From contig NZ_CAUCSQ010000001.1 in assembly GCF_958445495.1 (NCBI RefSeq), positions 124,001 to 188,000 of the forward strand: 64,000 nt of DNA. Direction: 5' to 3'. The DNA is from an uncultured Bacteroides sp. GTDB lineage: Bacteria; Bacteroidota; Bacteroidia; Bacteroidales; Bacteroidaceae. A model generated the notes under the pieces. It had not been told where the DNA came from, did not search any database, and was given only the letters and a program-made list of their open reading frames with translations. A program made the translations under genes and the position numbers. Position 1 is the stretch's first letter. Each line of letters begins with the position of its first letter. Positions 44,597 through 53,653 of the stretch are shown here, in pieces.

Positions 44597-45931
44597 ATGC
44601 AAACCGGTACGATCCTGATTGTCGATGACAATGAAAGTGTATTGACTTCCCTCGAATTACTTTTGGAAAGGGAATTTGAAAGAATAGAAACAATATCTGA
44701 GCCCAACAAGATATTTTCTGTTTTAGACAAACATGCAATCGATTTGGTCATCTTGGATATGAATTTTTCTGTCGGCTTCAATACAGGCAGCGAGGGTTTA
44801 TTCTGGCTTCAGCGCATACACGAGATCAAACCGGAACTACCGGTCATCATGCTGACAGCTTATGGGGATATTGACCTTGCGGTGAAATCATTAAAAAACG
44901 GGGCGACAGATTTTGTTTTGAAGCCTTGGAACAATGACAACTTGATAAAAAAGATACAGACCGTTTTGCAGGAAACAAAAAACAAGTTACCAGCTAAACC
45001 GGTTAAAGGCCCCTGTGAGCCTGCAATGATTATTGGGCATTCCCCTGCCATGATAAAGATAATAAAGCTCGTAACCAAAGTGGCCAAAACGGATGCGAAC
45101 ATCTTAATCTATGGCGAGAATGGTACAGGCAAAGAAATGCTGGCCCGTGAAATCCATCGCCTATCACTTCGCTGCCGGCATGAAATGTTCAATGTGGACA
45201 TGGGGGCCATCAGTGAGTCACTATTTGAGAGTGAACTGTTCGGCCATGAGAAAGGGGCTTTTACGGATGCCTTCGAGAAGAGGATTGGCAAATTTGAAGC
45301 GGCCAATGGGAGCACGCTCTTTCTTGACGAAATAGGAAACCTGTCGTTAAGGCTGCAAGCAAAGTTGTTGGTTGTCCTGCAAAACAGAGAAATAATCCGT
45401 CTCGGAAGCAACAAAAAAATTCCAATCGACATACGGCTGATTGCTGCCACCAACCGCGACCTGCGCGAAATGGTAAAACAGTCGCTTTTCCGCGAGGACT
45501 TGTTTTACCGCATTAATACCATACAAATAGAGATTCCCCCTTTACGGCATCGTAAAGAAGACATAGCTCTTTTTGCGGATTACTTCTTAAAAAAATACGC
45601 CGCCCTGTATAAACAGCCAGGATTGGCCTTACATCCCCAAACGATAAAAAAACTGGAAAACCACAACTGGCCGGGAAATATCCGGGAATTGCAATATACG
45701 ATTGAAAAGGCTGTAATTTTAGCGGAAAAGGACGTAATCAAACCCTCTGAATTATTTATGCACTCCGACAAAATATTTTCTCTTGACAAAGTCCCCAAAT
45801 TAAAAGAAGTGGAGCGGAAAGCCATATTGACTGCCATATCCCAAAATGAGGAGAACCTGACTGCTGCGGCAGAACAACTGGGCATAAGTAGGCAAACATT
45901 GTACAACAAGCTGAAACGCTTTAATTTCTAA
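44597..45931 (+). CDS. Sigma-54-dependent response regulator (NtrC family)
   Basis: A 444-residue protein in three domains: receiver (1-125, VDD at 9-11, phosphoacceptor Asp54 in VILDMNF, Lys in LKPWNND); AAA+ sigma-54 activator (about 145-375) with Walker A GENGTGKE (173-180), the sigma-54 contact loop GAFTDA (220-225) and Walker B TLFLDEIGNLS; and a C-terminal Fis-type HTH (NLTAAAEQLGISRQTLYNKL). It should activate the divergent tolC operon. The kinase gene starts 7 bp downstream. Confidence 0.96.
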   Translation: MQTGTILIVDDNESVLTSLELLLEREFERIETISEPNKIFSVLDKHAIDLVILDMNFSVGFNTGSEGLFWLQRIHEIKPELPVIMLTAYGDIDLAVKSLKNGATDFVLKPWNNDNLIKKIQTVLQETKNKLPAKPVKGPCEPAMIIGHSPAMIKIIKLVTKVAKTDANILIYGENGTGKEMLAREIHRLSLRCRHEMFNVDMGAISESLFESELFGHEKGAFTDAFEKRIGKFEAANGSTLFLDEIGNLSLRLQAKLLVVLQNREIIRLGSNKKIPIDIRLIAATNRDLREMVKQSLFREDLFYRINTIQIEIPPLRHRKEDIALFADYFLKKYAALYKQPGLALHPQTIKKLENHNWPGNIRELQYTIEKAVILAEKDVIKPSELFMHSDKIFSLDKVPKLKEVERKAILTAISQNEENLTAAAEQLGISRQTLYNKLKRFNF

Positions 45932-45938
45932 ATCGCCA

Positions 45939-47033
45939 ATGTTCAGCATTCGTTTATACATACATATCCTTTTGTTCGTATCGCTCATTGTCCTGACGTT
46001 CGGGCTGGGGCTTGCGGGCATTATTTCCGGGCGGGCCGTCATACTGGGGACGATTGCTGTCTTGATTGCTTTTTGGCTTATCGGCGCACTTGTCCACTAC
46101 CTGAACTCCTGCAACCGGAAAATAAAACTCTTTTTTGATTCCATAGAAGACAGTGAATCCATGCTTTATTTCCCGGAAAATACAGGTACCTGGGAACAGC
46201 GTTATCTACACGCCTCTTTTAACAGGATATACACATTGGTTACGGAGCATAAAAAAAGGGAGTTCGAACATAAACTGCATCAAAAAGAATATGAGTCCTG
46301 GGAGAAACTTATGCGGGTACTGACCCATGAGATAATGAATTCCATCACTCCCATCGTTTCGCTCTCCGAAACCCTTCTTTCTTATTTTCCGGTCAAATGT
46401 GGTTCAAAACATGCAGGAGATATTACAGACCTTACTATCGAAAAAACAATACGTGGATTGAAAACCATTAAAGACCAAGGAGAAAATTTGATTTATTTTA
46501 CGGAGTCATATCGGCAATTTTCAGGCTTAAACCAACCTGAATTTAGCAGTTTTTCTTTAACGGAGTTGATACAAAACATTCAGACACTATACCAAGAAGA
46601 TTTGCTACGGCAGCGCATAGAGCTTTCCATCGACTTTTTCCAGCCGGAGATACAAATTTATGCGGATGAGAAAATGCTGTCGCAAGTTTTAATCAACCTG
46701 TTGAAAAATTCCATACAGGCTCTTACGGAACAGCCTGATAAAAAAATACATATAAATGTATATAGCAACGAAACGATGTTATTCATAAAAATAACGGATA
46801 ACGGTTCGGGCATTCCATCCAATTTGCTTGAAGACATTTTTATTCCCTTTTTTACAACCAAAAAGCATGGAACCGGTATCGGCCTCAGCCTGTCACAGCA
46901 AATCATTCGTATGCATGGCGGAGAACTATCTGTAATCTCCCAACCCCACCATGAAACCTCATTTACGGTTTCCTTGCCATTGAAGTCATATTTTTCTTCT
47001 TTTGGTCAAGGTGTATTCAAACAACAATTATAA
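45939..47033 (+). CDS. Membrane sensor histidine kinase
   Basis: A 364-residue protein with two closely spaced TM helices (about 5-28 and 34-55) and almost no periplasmic loop, so it must sense within or near the membrane. The dimerisation/H-box is WEKLMRVLTHEIMNSITPIV with His130. The ATPase domain has the N-box (NLLKNSIQAL), G1 (DNGSGIP), F-box (FIPFFTTKKHG) and G2 (GTGIGLSL). It is the partner of the NtrC-type regulator immediately upstream. Confidence 0.94.
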   Translation: MFSIRLYIHILLFVSLIVLTFGLGLAGIISGRAVILGTIAVLIAFWLIGALVHYLNSCNRKIKLFFDSIEDSESMLYFPENTGTWEQRYLHASFNRIYTLVTEHKKREFEHKLHQKEYESWEKLMRVLTHEIMNSITPIVSLSETLLSYFPVKCGSKHAGDITDLTIEKTIRGLKTIKDQGENLIYFTESYRQFSGLNQPEFSSFSLTELIQNIQTLYQEDLLRQRIELSIDFFQPEIQIYADEKMLSQVLINLLKNSIQALTEQPDKKIHINVYSNETMLFIKITDNGSGIPSNLLEDIFIPFFTTKKHGTGIGLSLSQQIIRMHGGELSVISQPHHETSFTVSLPLKSYFSSFGQGVFKQQL

Positions 47034-47230
47034 AGTTGCGCCAGGAAACAACCCTCCCTTCCCTCCATAAGGAGTGATAGAGGATAGCGGGTAGCCGGCA
47101 AAGGGTTTACGTACGGTACGTTTTTAGCAAAAACAAAGCCCGTTGCATACCTAAATCACAAAAACTTTAAACCTAATTGTAACTGTTATTTTCAAGAAAA
47201 TAGCGACCTTTATAACCTAAAAAATTATAT

Positions 47231-47356
47231 GAGTATGAAGGAAAACAAATAAAGAAATCTCATCAAAACCATAGACTCTCTACTGTCAAAGGAGTTGTGA
47301 AAGAAGTAATACATTGTGGCGAGGGAACTTGTTGCTATCAGCAAGTTTCTTTATAA
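47231..47356 (+). other. Possible broken Cys-containing peptide frame after the kinase
   Basis: An open frame without a proper ATG (a start ATG at 47235 lies in another frame and meets a stop after five codons) encodes IKKSHQNHRLSTVKGVVKEV and IHCGEGTCCYQQVSL before TAA. A one-base shift would give MKENK joined to it. It might be a damaged peptide gene or chance. Confidence 0.2.
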
Positions 47357-47668
47357 TAGAACAGTTGTAGAGCAAAAGTAAGGTACGGTATTCGTCCATC
47401 GTCCGGAACTTGTAAGTGCCCATACCCCTTTGCGGTATTCGCCACCTGCCGTTTCACATCGCCTCCAGACATGTCCACCTTACGGAACGGATTGTCATGG
47501 CGATGCTGTTTTTTTGTCTGCCAGATACAGCCCGTATTTCCTCTCCCATTCTGTGGTGATGTCCTTGCTTCTCCAGTGGATGAGATTCTTGTTCAACCGC
47601 CTGTCCGCTTCGTTCACATTGACTGAAACGATGTGCAGATGGTGACGGTCTAAGTGTACATACACGCA
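47350..47668 (-). pseudogene. Relaxase/mobilisation protein remnant
   Basis: The minus strand from about 47668 reads YVHLDRHHLHIVSVNVNEAD, then RRLNKNLIHWRSKDITTEWE and RKYGLYLADKK. This carries the HxxHH..H metal-binding relaxase motif and the RSK.ITxExERKYGL segment typical of Bacteroides MobB/TraI-like relaxases. After a frame break, GxYKFRTMDEYRTLLLLYN (about 47417-47358) matches the next conserved relaxase region. Only about 300 bp of a gene usually over 900 bp long remain. Confidence 0.7.
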
Positions 47669-48565
47669 TAAGTATAGGAACAGCGAAACGGCGCAGTGAA
47701 TCGTCGTAACACCAAATTGATGACACTTAAAATATATATAAGAATGAACAAGGAGAACCAACATTCTGTTCCTTTCATTGCTTTTATTTTTAATAGGTTT
47801 AGACAATATTCTGTAAAATCTCTAAACTTGCATTACCTTATGATAAAGTTCTTTCTTTCCGCCTTGTTCACCTCATAATAAAACAGAAAGGCCTGACCTT
47901 GCATCTCCGTTAAAATACCAGAATTACCTTTGCGCCTGTAATGTGGACGACTACCTGAGGCAATTTATGAAAGACGAAAAATGGAGGCAGACGAAAAAGA
48001 GGCAAAACTGAAATTGAAGTAAGAGGCGGCGCAACGATGACAGGAAAGTCGGTTTGGAGATAGACATATCATATGGATAACCGAAGAAATATTACCGGAC
48101 AAGGCATATGAGAATTATGTAATTTCGGCTGTAACAATTAGAAAGGAATATGCGAAAAATAATCAAAATGACAGTACCATTTCAGCACAAATACACAAAA
48201 AAGGAAAGCACTTTGGGATGACGGTGTCACTTATGACTTCGTTTATCTCCGAAGACTTTCCTTTTCCGCTTGTGCTATTTCTAAAATAGACTTCTGTATG
48301 TCAAACGGTAGCGGTTTTCAGACAAAAACAAAACGGGGAACATTGAAAAGGATATGAATTTGGGGTTATGGTACAGAATATGTATATTCGTAAAAACAAA
48401 GAGTTGTTTGAAAGTGTATGGTAAACTACAGCATATTAAAGCATTCTGAATGTCGCTAAATCGTTACCCAAAATCTTATATCCAACTTTTCAATTCTGAG
48501 TATCATTCAGATACAATTTTTTATATTATCTTTCTACAAAGATAATCCTTTTCTACAGATTTACT
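47669..48565. other. Decayed mobile-element scar, no intact gene
   Basis: Short frames with frequent stops. A fragment near 47945-48010 reads NVDDYLRQFMKDEKWRQTKK on the plus strand, possibly another broken gene. AT-rich DNA follows up to the methyltransferase promoter. Confidence 0.5.
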
Positions 48566-48573
48566 TATCTTTG
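48566..48573 (+). promoter_or_regulatory. Bacteroides -7 promoter element of the methyltransferase
   Basis: TATCTTTG, 25 bp upstream of the ATG at 48599. Confidence 0.6.
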
Positions 48574-48598
48574 CCGGATAAAACAACCGACCGTTAAA

Positions 48599-49330
48599 AT
48601 GGCAACAACAATTCTCAGCCCGGAAAAGGACCCTATGGGAGCTGCTATCTCCGACTATTTCAATCGGCACAAGGCTGATTGCCTGCGTGTTTTCTCTTCA
48701 CAGTTTGACGAGGACGAGATTCCTGTCAAGGAACTGTTCCGCAATATGCAATCCATGCCTGCTCTGGAACGCACCGCACTGCAGATGGCTGAAGGAAGGA
48801 TACTGGACGTGGGAGCGGGAAGTGGATGCCATGCATTGGCTCTTCAGGGGATGGGGAAAGAGGTTTGCGCCATCGACATCTCTCCGTTGTCTGTCGGAGT
48901 CATGAAACAACGGGGTGTCAATGACGCCCGCCTTGTCAATCTTTTCGACGAGACATTTAACGAGACATTCGACACTGTTCTGATGCTTATGAACGGTTCG
49001 GGAATCATCGGCAGGTTGAGCGGCATGCCCGAATTCTTCCGGCGCATGAAAGGTATTCTCCGCCCCGGAGGAAGCATTCTGATGGATTCGAGCGACTTGC
49101 GTTATCTTTTTGAGGAAGAAGACGGCAGCATCGTAATCGACTTGGCGGGGGATTATTACGGAGAAATAGATTTTCAAATGCAATACAAGGAGATAAAAGG
49201 GGATGTATTCGACTGGTTGTATATAGATTTCCAGACACTTAGCCTATATGCATCCGAATACGGGTTTAAAGCGAAACTCGTGAAAAAAGGAAGGCATTAT
49301 GATTATCTGGCCCAACTCCGTGCCATTTAG
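48599..49330 (+). CDS. Class I SAM-dependent methyltransferase
   Basis: A 243-residue cytoplasmic protein with the SAM-binding motif I RILDVGAGSGCHALALQ, the acidic motif II VCAIDISPLSVGVM and a later LRPGGSILMDSSDLRYL typical of class I methyltransferases. Substrate unknown. It is a single gene with its own promoter, at the right edge of the decayed mobile-element region. Confidence 0.9.
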   Translation: MATTILSPEKDPMGAAISDYFNRHKADCLRVFSSQFDEDEIPVKELFRNMQSMPALERTALQMAEGRILDVGAGSGCHALALQGMGKEVCAIDISPLSVGVMKQRGVNDARLVNLFDETFNETFDTVLMLMNGSGIIGRLSGMPEFFRRMKGILRPGGSILMDSSDLRYLFEEEDGSIVIDLAGDYYGEIDFQMQYKEIKGDVFDWLYIDFQTLSLYASEYGFKAKLVKKGRHYDYLAQLRAI

Positions 49331-49568
49331 AGATTCGGCTAAAGACGGCGTATTCTTTTCTTACAGGGGATAGGACGGTCTGCTTATCATCCGCAAGCCG
49401 GAGCCAATCCCAAGTTTTCCTGTATTTATAGGAATTATGGCAATTCATTTGTCAGTTGCAAACCGGATATGATAATCTATTTCTTCGCCGTTACTCCGAT
49501 ATTGATATTACGAAGGGGGCATGTAATAAAAATGCAAAAGCATAACCATCAAGCGTTATAATGTGATA

Positions 49569-49615
49569 CGGTGAAGAGTAAGTTTGCCTCTTTCACGGGC
49601 ATTTACTCTTCACCG
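49569..49615. terminator. Hairpin between methyltransferase and TlpA lipoprotein genes
   Basis: A 13-bp perfect stem, cggtgaagagtaa (49569-49581) with ttactcttcaccg (49603-49615). The rest of the 400-bp interval (49331-49734) shows no gene. Confidence 0.5.
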
Positions 49616-49734
49616 AATCTCAAACATACGGGATTTTCCGGATGTCCCTCCGTAGGTTTTTCAATCGATACAGCCTGTCTCTGGAGACTGTTCCATTTCC
49701 ATACATATTATCGGAACTGTCTCACGGACTGTCT

Positions 49735-50337
49735 TCATTTCAGCATTTCATCAATCATCCGCACCAAAGAGGCGAATTCTTCCTCGTTATACAAACGGGT
49801 CAGCTTTACAATCTTCCCTTCTTTGTCTATCAACACATTCCGCGTGATACCGGACTCGCGCAATGCATATTTCGCGAAGATATCAGCACCGGGGTCCAAC
49901 CCTAACGGATAGGTCACGCCGGTAGATTTTGCAAAAGCCTGCACCTTATCGAGCGGCTCGTCACGGTCGATGCCAATCAGGGCAAAACCGGCATTTTCTT
50001 TATGTTTCAACCAGATGTCTTTTTCAATAAACGGCATTTCCTTACGACAAACGCCGCACCAGCTTGCCGTAAACTGCAACATCACGACTTTGCCGCGGAG
50101 AGAAGATAAAGTCACTTGACTGCCGTCCGTCAACGTTATCGTAAAGTCCGGAGCCATCTCTCCCACTCTGACAATGTATCCTGTACTGTCTGCCTGCACC
50201 TGCTGTACGTCACGGGAAGCAGCTACGCTGTCTGACACCGTTTCAACCGGCGCCGTTCCTTTTTTCTGACCGGAACAAGCCAACATGCTTACGGTTAGAA
50301 ATACCATACCGCACACATTCATTACTTTCTGTTTCAT
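49735..50337 (-). CDS. TlpA/ResA-type thioredoxin lipoprotein
   Basis: A 200-residue protein: lipoprotein signal MKQKVMNVCGMVFLTVSML then AC, a ~35-residue linker, and a thioredoxin domain (VGEMAPDFTITLTDGSQVTL; LQFTASWCGVCRKEMPFIEK with the CxxC site). It is a membrane-anchored periplasmic thiol reductase. It lacks the DUF4369 domain of the two TlpA proteins at 10.6-12.9 kb. Confidence 0.92.
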   Translation of the reverse strand: MKQKVMNVCGMVFLTVSMLACSGQKKGTAPVETVSDSVAASRDVQQVQADSTGYIVRVGEMAPDFTITLTDGSQVTLSSLRGKVVMLQFTASWCGVCRKEMPFIEKDIWLKHKENAGFALIGIDRDEPLDKVQAFAKSTGVTYPLGLDPGADIFAKYALRESGITRNVLIDKEGKIVKLTRLYNEEEFASLVRMIDEMLK

Positions 50338-50362
50338 CTTCTTTTAATCATTTATGAGACTG

Positions 50363-50370
50363 CAAAGATA
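50363..50370 (-). promoter_or_regulatory. Bacteroides -7 promoter element of the TlpA lipoprotein
   Basis: TATCTTTG on the minus strand, 25 bp upstream of the ATG at 50337. Confidence 0.6.
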
Positions 50371-50411
50371 AAAAAAGTGTATGAGGTATTTGTGTTTTTA
50401 GAGGAAATTCC

Positions 50412-50419
50412 TACCTTTG
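50412..50419 (+). promoter_or_regulatory. Bacteroides -7 promoter element of tRNA-Thr
   Basis: TACCTTTG, 20 bp upstream of the tRNA 5' end. Confidence 0.6.
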
Positions 50420-50439
50420 CACCCGCAAAAGTAAAAAAT

Positions 50440-50513
50440 GCCTCTTTAGCTCAGTTGGCCAGAGCACGTGATTTGTAATCTCGGGGTCGTTGGTTCGAAT
50501 CCGACAAGAGGCT
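50440..50513 (+). tRNA. tRNA-Thr (anticodon UGU)
   Basis: Cloverleaf by eye: acceptor GCCTCTT with AAGAGGC, D-arm GCTC...GAGC, anticodon loop TTTGTAA giving UGU, T-arm GTTGG TTCGAAT CCGAC, discriminator T. The anticodon stem CGTGA/TCTCG has one U-U mismatch. CCA is not encoded. Confidence 0.93.
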
Positions 50514-50603
50514 CTCCGATAAGAACGGGTTCAGCCGTAATTCGTGCGGGGGATTCTCTCCTCTTTGTTTCATTCCTCCCTTACGTATCTTTTTCAGTTT
50601 ATT

Positions 50604-51491
50604 TTATTCCGTTTCTTGCCGCTGTTGCCGGTACACGACGATACTTACAGCCGCCACAATCAATGCAATGCCGATAACACTATTGACCGTAAAAAGCTCA
50701 TGAAATACACAGACACCGATTACAACGGCGGTCAGCGGTTCCATCGCTCCTAAAACCGAAGTGAGCGTAGGACCTGCATATTTTATCGCCTGCACCAACG
50801 TTATATTGGATATGGCCGTAGCCGGCAATGCAAGCCCTAAAATAATCAGCCAAGTATATCCATCTGTCACCAGGCGTATCCCGGAAGTACAAAATGCGCC
50901 TGTCAGGTAGAACAGAGTCCCCATTCCCATCACGTAACAGGTCAGTACGGTCGAGTTTATCTCTACGGCCCTGGTTTTACGCACTCCTATGATATATCCT
51001 CCATACGAGAACACCGAAATACAAGCTGCTATCAACCCCAACGCTACATTCCCGTTTTCCGATTCGAGCTCACCCGACGATAACAAAGAGGCTCCTAGCA
51101 GGGACATCAGCACAGCAACTATTATCCAAGATGATTTTTTCTCCCGGAAAAGGAACATCATAGCCAAAGCAACCGCCAACGGATACATGAAATGGATGGT
51201 AGAAGCTACCCCACTGGCAATATTCCGGTAAGCGACAAGCAGACTGAATGAAGTGACCGCCCGCAACAGGCTTAGGAAAAAGACGGTCACAAAGTCTTTT
51301 TTCGATAACCGGAAATCACAACCTGTAGCCATCCCCAGTATCGTCAACACGACTGACGCGACTCCCCAACGGTAAGAAAGTACCTCAAATGCCGAGAAGC
51401 CCGCCAGCAGCAAGGTTATGGAAAAGAACGGAGCCAGCCCGAATGTGGAAGAGGAGACCGCCGCGTAGAATATGCCTTTTATACGATTCAT
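50604..51491 (-). CDS. EamA/DMT family transporter
   Basis: A 295-residue inner-membrane protein with about ten TM helices arranged as two EamA repeats (GLAPFFSITLLLAGFSAFEV ...; AISNITLVQAIKYAGPTLTS then VLGAMEPLTAVVIGVCVF). The TSVLGAMEPLTA motif is typical of the second repeat. It likely exports or imports a metabolite; direction and substrate are unknown. Monocistronic with a TACTTTTG element upstream. Confidence 0.92.
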   Translation of the reverse strand: MNRIKGIFYAAVSSSTFGLAPFFSITLLLAGFSAFEVLSYRWGVASVVLTILGMATGCDFRLSKKDFVTVFFLSLLRAVTSFSLLVAYRNIASGVASTIHFMYPLAVALAMMFLFREKKSSWIIVAVLMSLLGASLLSSGELESENGNVALGLIAACISVFSYGGYIIGVRKTRAVEINSTVLTCYVMGMGTLFYLTGAFCTSGIRLVTDGYTWLIILGLALPATAISNITLVQAIKYAGPTLTSVLGAMEPLTAVVIGVCVFHELFTVNSVIGIALIVAAVSIVVYRQQRQETE

Positions 51492-51515
51492 TTCACCGGA
51501 TTATCTTGTCACGTA

Positions 51516-51523
51516 CAAAAGTA
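51516..51523 (-). promoter_or_regulatory. Bacteroides -7 promoter element of the EamA transporter
   Basis: TACTTTTG on the minus strand, 24 bp upstream of the ATG at 51491. Confidence 0.55.
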
Positions 51524-51592
51524 TAAAATAAAATCCGATTGAAAGGTTATCACCGGATTCTTTCCCATGAATAGGCACGAACAATTCTCCAA

Positions 51593-52243
51593 TCAGTCTC
51601 CGAGAATGATTTTTTTGAAAATATCTTCTTCAATGATTTGGCGGCATCTCCGGCTGTCCTTAAGTGTCTCATTCCCGAGAACATCTTTTCCAATCGTTTT
51701 CCTGTTGCCTTTATTATCTTCGATAATGATATTGCCGAAGATGTCTTCTTTAATGGTTTTTCTGTTGCCTTTATTATCCTCGATAATGGTATTGCCGAAG
51801 ATGTCTTCCTTGATGGTCTCCCTGTTGCCTTTATTATCTTCGATAATAGTGTTGCCGAAGATGTCTTCTTTGATGGTTTTCCTGTTGCCTTTATTATCTT
51901 CCACAATGGTGTTGCCGAAGATGTCTTCCTTGATGGTCTCCCTGTTGCCTTTATTATCTTCGATAATGGTATTGCCGAAGATGTCTTCTTTGATGGTCTT
52001 CCTGTTGCCCTTATCATCTTCGATAATGGTATTGCCGAAGATGTCTTTCTTGACGGTCGTCTTGTTGCCTTTGTCATCTTTAATGATAATATTGCCGAAG
52101 ATATCTTCCTCGACGATCTGCCGCTTCTGATTAATTGTCGAACAAGCACGGTTGTCTCCGACAGAACCCGCTCCGTAACTTTTTATCATATAAGGAACGA
52201 AAGCAAACTGAATTGCAAATAGCATGAACAGAATCTTTTTCAT
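51593..52243 (-). CDS. Secreted protein made of exact 20-residue repeats
   Basis: A 216-residue protein: signal peptide MKKILFMLFAIQFAFVPYM, then from about residue 45 eight consecutive units of KEDIFGNTIIEDNKGNRKTI type, then a partial ninth (EEDIFKKIILGD). The DIFGN/DNKGN pattern with alternating beta-prone stretches suggests short hairpins stacked into a beta-solenoid. No family is recognised. It is predicted to be periplasmic or surface-exposed, with no lipobox or membrane anchor seen. A TACCTTTG element lies 23 bp upstream of the ATG at 52243. Confidence 0.8.
   Translation of the reverse strand: MKKILFMLFAIQFAFVPYMIKSYGAGSVGDNRACSTINQKRQIVEEDIFGNIIIKDDKGNKTTVKKDIFGNTIIEDDKGNRKTIKEDIFGNTIIEDNKGNRETIKEDIFGNTIVEDNKGNRKTIKEDIFGNTIIEDNKGNRETIKEDIFGNTIIEDNKGNRKTIKEDIFGNIIIEDNKGNRKTIGKDVLGNETLKDSRRCRQIIEEDIFKKIILGD
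51632..52111. repeat. 60-bp tandem repeat inside the 20-residue repeat gene
   Basis: Exact 60-bp period, eight units. Central units are nearly identical and alternate between an RKTI-type and an RETI-type version, implying growth by 120-bp steps; end units are more diverged. Confidence 0.85.
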
Positions 52244-52266
52244 AACGTTTTCTTTTTGGTTTATAA

Positions 52267-52274
52267 CAAAGGTA
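52267..52274 (-). promoter_or_regulatory. Bacteroides -7 promoter element of the repeat protein
   Basis: TACCTTTG on the minus strand, 23 bp upstream of the ATG at 52243. Confidence 0.55.
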
Positions 52275-52403
52275 GTTCAGGAAAACCATAATAGGCAGGT
52301 AAATTCTATAATTGCCGGTAGGAAAAAGCCTAAAAGTCTTCATTCCCTGAAAATCCGGGTAAAGGTTTCGGAAGGAAACCGGTGTCGTCTCTCAAAATTT
52401 GAG

Positions 52404-52411
52404 TATCTTTG
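52404..52411 (+). promoter_or_regulatory. Bacteroides -7 promoter element of the YdeI-like gene
   Basis: TATCTTTG, 64 bp upstream of the ATG at 52476. Confidence 0.55.
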
Positions 52412-52475
52412 GCAAGTACAAACAGGCTGTTTATTTATCAGAACCGGTATAATACCGGGCATCGTAAAGTTTGTG

Positions 52476-53045
52476 ATGGAAACAGAAAATAAGATTAAGT
52501 ATTTCGAAGACCGGGAAGCATGGAGGAAGTGGCTAACGGACAATTTCGACAGTGCCAATGAAGTATGGTTCGTGTTTCCCGGCAAGTCGTCGGGCAGGAA
52601 AAGTATTTTATACAATGATGCGGTCGAGGAGGCTCTCTGTTTCAACTGGATTGACAGTACAATAAAGTCGCTTGACAAGGAACATAAAATTCAGCGTTTC
52701 ACGCCCAGAAATCCTAAAAGCACTTACTCGCAAGCCAACAAAGAAAGACTTCAAAGGTTATTGGAAAATAAAATGGTACACCCGCAATTTGAGGACAAAA
52801 TACAGGACATCTTATCCGTACCTTTCGTTTTTCCCGATGATATCATCGGCAGATTGAAAGAGGATAAGGTTGTATGGAAAAACTATCAACATTTCTCCGA
52901 TTCATACAAACGAATCCGAATTGCATACATCGAATCCGCCAGGATGCGTCCTAAAGAATTTGAAAAGCGGTTAAATCACTTTATCGGCAAAACGAAAGCC
53001 AACAAAACGATAATAGGATTCGGCGGAATTGAAAAATATTATTGA
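52476..53045 (+). CDS. YdeI/OmpD-associated family protein
   Basis: A 189-residue cytoplasmic protein starting METENKIKYFEDREAWRKWL, with NDAVEEALCFNWIDSTIKSL and RFTPRNPKSTYSQANKERLQ, the conserved core of the YdeI family. Relatives are linked to resistance to antimicrobial peptides, but the mechanism is not known. The open frame extends upstream to 52224 over non-conserved sequence; the ATG at 52476 lies after the promoter element and is preferred. Confidence 0.88.
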   Translation: METENKIKYFEDREAWRKWLTDNFDSANEVWFVFPGKSSGRKSILYNDAVEEALCFNWIDSTIKSLDKEHKIQRFTPRNPKSTYSQANKERLQRLLENKMVHPQFEDKIQDILSVPFVFPDDIIGRLKEDKVVWKNYQHFSDSYKRIRIAYIESARMRPKEFEKRLNHFIGKTKANKTIIGFGGIEKYY

Positions 53046-53497
53046 GGCAATCTTGAAAATACAGAAACGAGCAGGCAGACAGTGATTCCATCTCTGTGAT
53101 TCGTTCAATCCGTCTATTCAGAAAATAAACTGGCATGGCGGTTACAATCTTCCGTTTCATTAAGTCACAACATCAATTGGAACAGGCATGAATCATTTAC
53201 TCCTACTTGCTTTTAGCCTTATTTTCTTCTAATGCAGAATAAGAACCCGCCATCATAGCTTTTATCATGAAATTATGGTATAGAACTAACACGCGACAAA
53301 GATTTTCTCCGTAGTCATTACTCAGATGAAAAAGATAATTCCCCCATTTCACCCTAATTTTTGGGCATTACACGTATGAGAAAAAGAAATCCATTTCTCC
53401 TACTCTCATTTTATAGTACCGATGTGGGAACATTTCCAATAACAAATTAAAGAAGGTGGGAACAAAATGGAAACATTTTCAGCTAGGAGCAAAGAAA
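53046..53497. other. Intergenic stretch next to tRNA-Cys, no gene seen
   Basis: AT-rich with many stops. It includes repeated gtgggaacattt/ggaaacatttt motifs near 53430-53480. Being beside the 3' end of a tRNA gene it could be an old integration scar, but no integrase remnant is readable. Confidence 0.4.
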
Positions 53498-53524
53498 ACC
53501 CCTCTAGAATCAATCTAAAGGGGT
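53498..53524 (-). terminator. Rho-independent terminator of tRNA-Cys
   Basis: An 11-bp stem acccctctaga/tctaaaggggt with one mismatch and a 5-nt loop, followed in the minus direction by TTTTCTTT. Confidence 0.75.
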
Positions 53525-53530
53525 CTTATG

Positions 53531-53602
53531 AGGTTCCTGGCGGATTCGAACCGCCGTACACGGTTTTGCAGACCGCTGACTAAGCCACTCATCCAAGGAA
53601 CC
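53531..53602 (-). tRNA. tRNA-Cys (anticodon GCA)
   Basis: Minus-strand cloverleaf: acceptor GGTTCCT with AGGAACC, anticodon stem-loop GCGGT CTGCAAA ACCGT (GCA), T-arm GGCGG TTCGAAT CCGCC, discriminator T. CCA is not encoded. TACCTTTG lies upstream at 53624-53631. Confidence 0.93.
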
Positions 53603-53623
53603 GTTTTTTCTCGTTTGCGGTTG

Positions 53624-53631
53624 CAAAGGTA
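53624..53631 (-). promoter_or_regulatory. Bacteroides -7 promoter element of tRNA-Cys
   Basis: TACCTTTG on the minus strand, 21 bp upstream of the tRNA 5' end. Confidence 0.6.
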
Positions 53632-53653
53632 GTACAAATTTTGAAATTACCAA

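Noticed and set aside
51550..52222. Four other open frames over the 60-bp repeats
   Set aside because: A 60-bp period keeps all frames free of stops; only the minus frame starting at 52243 has a signal peptide and promoter.
53046..53530. Integrated element at tRNA-Cys
   Set aside because: No integrase, no repeated tRNA 3' end and no cargo are readable, so an attachment site cannot be supported.
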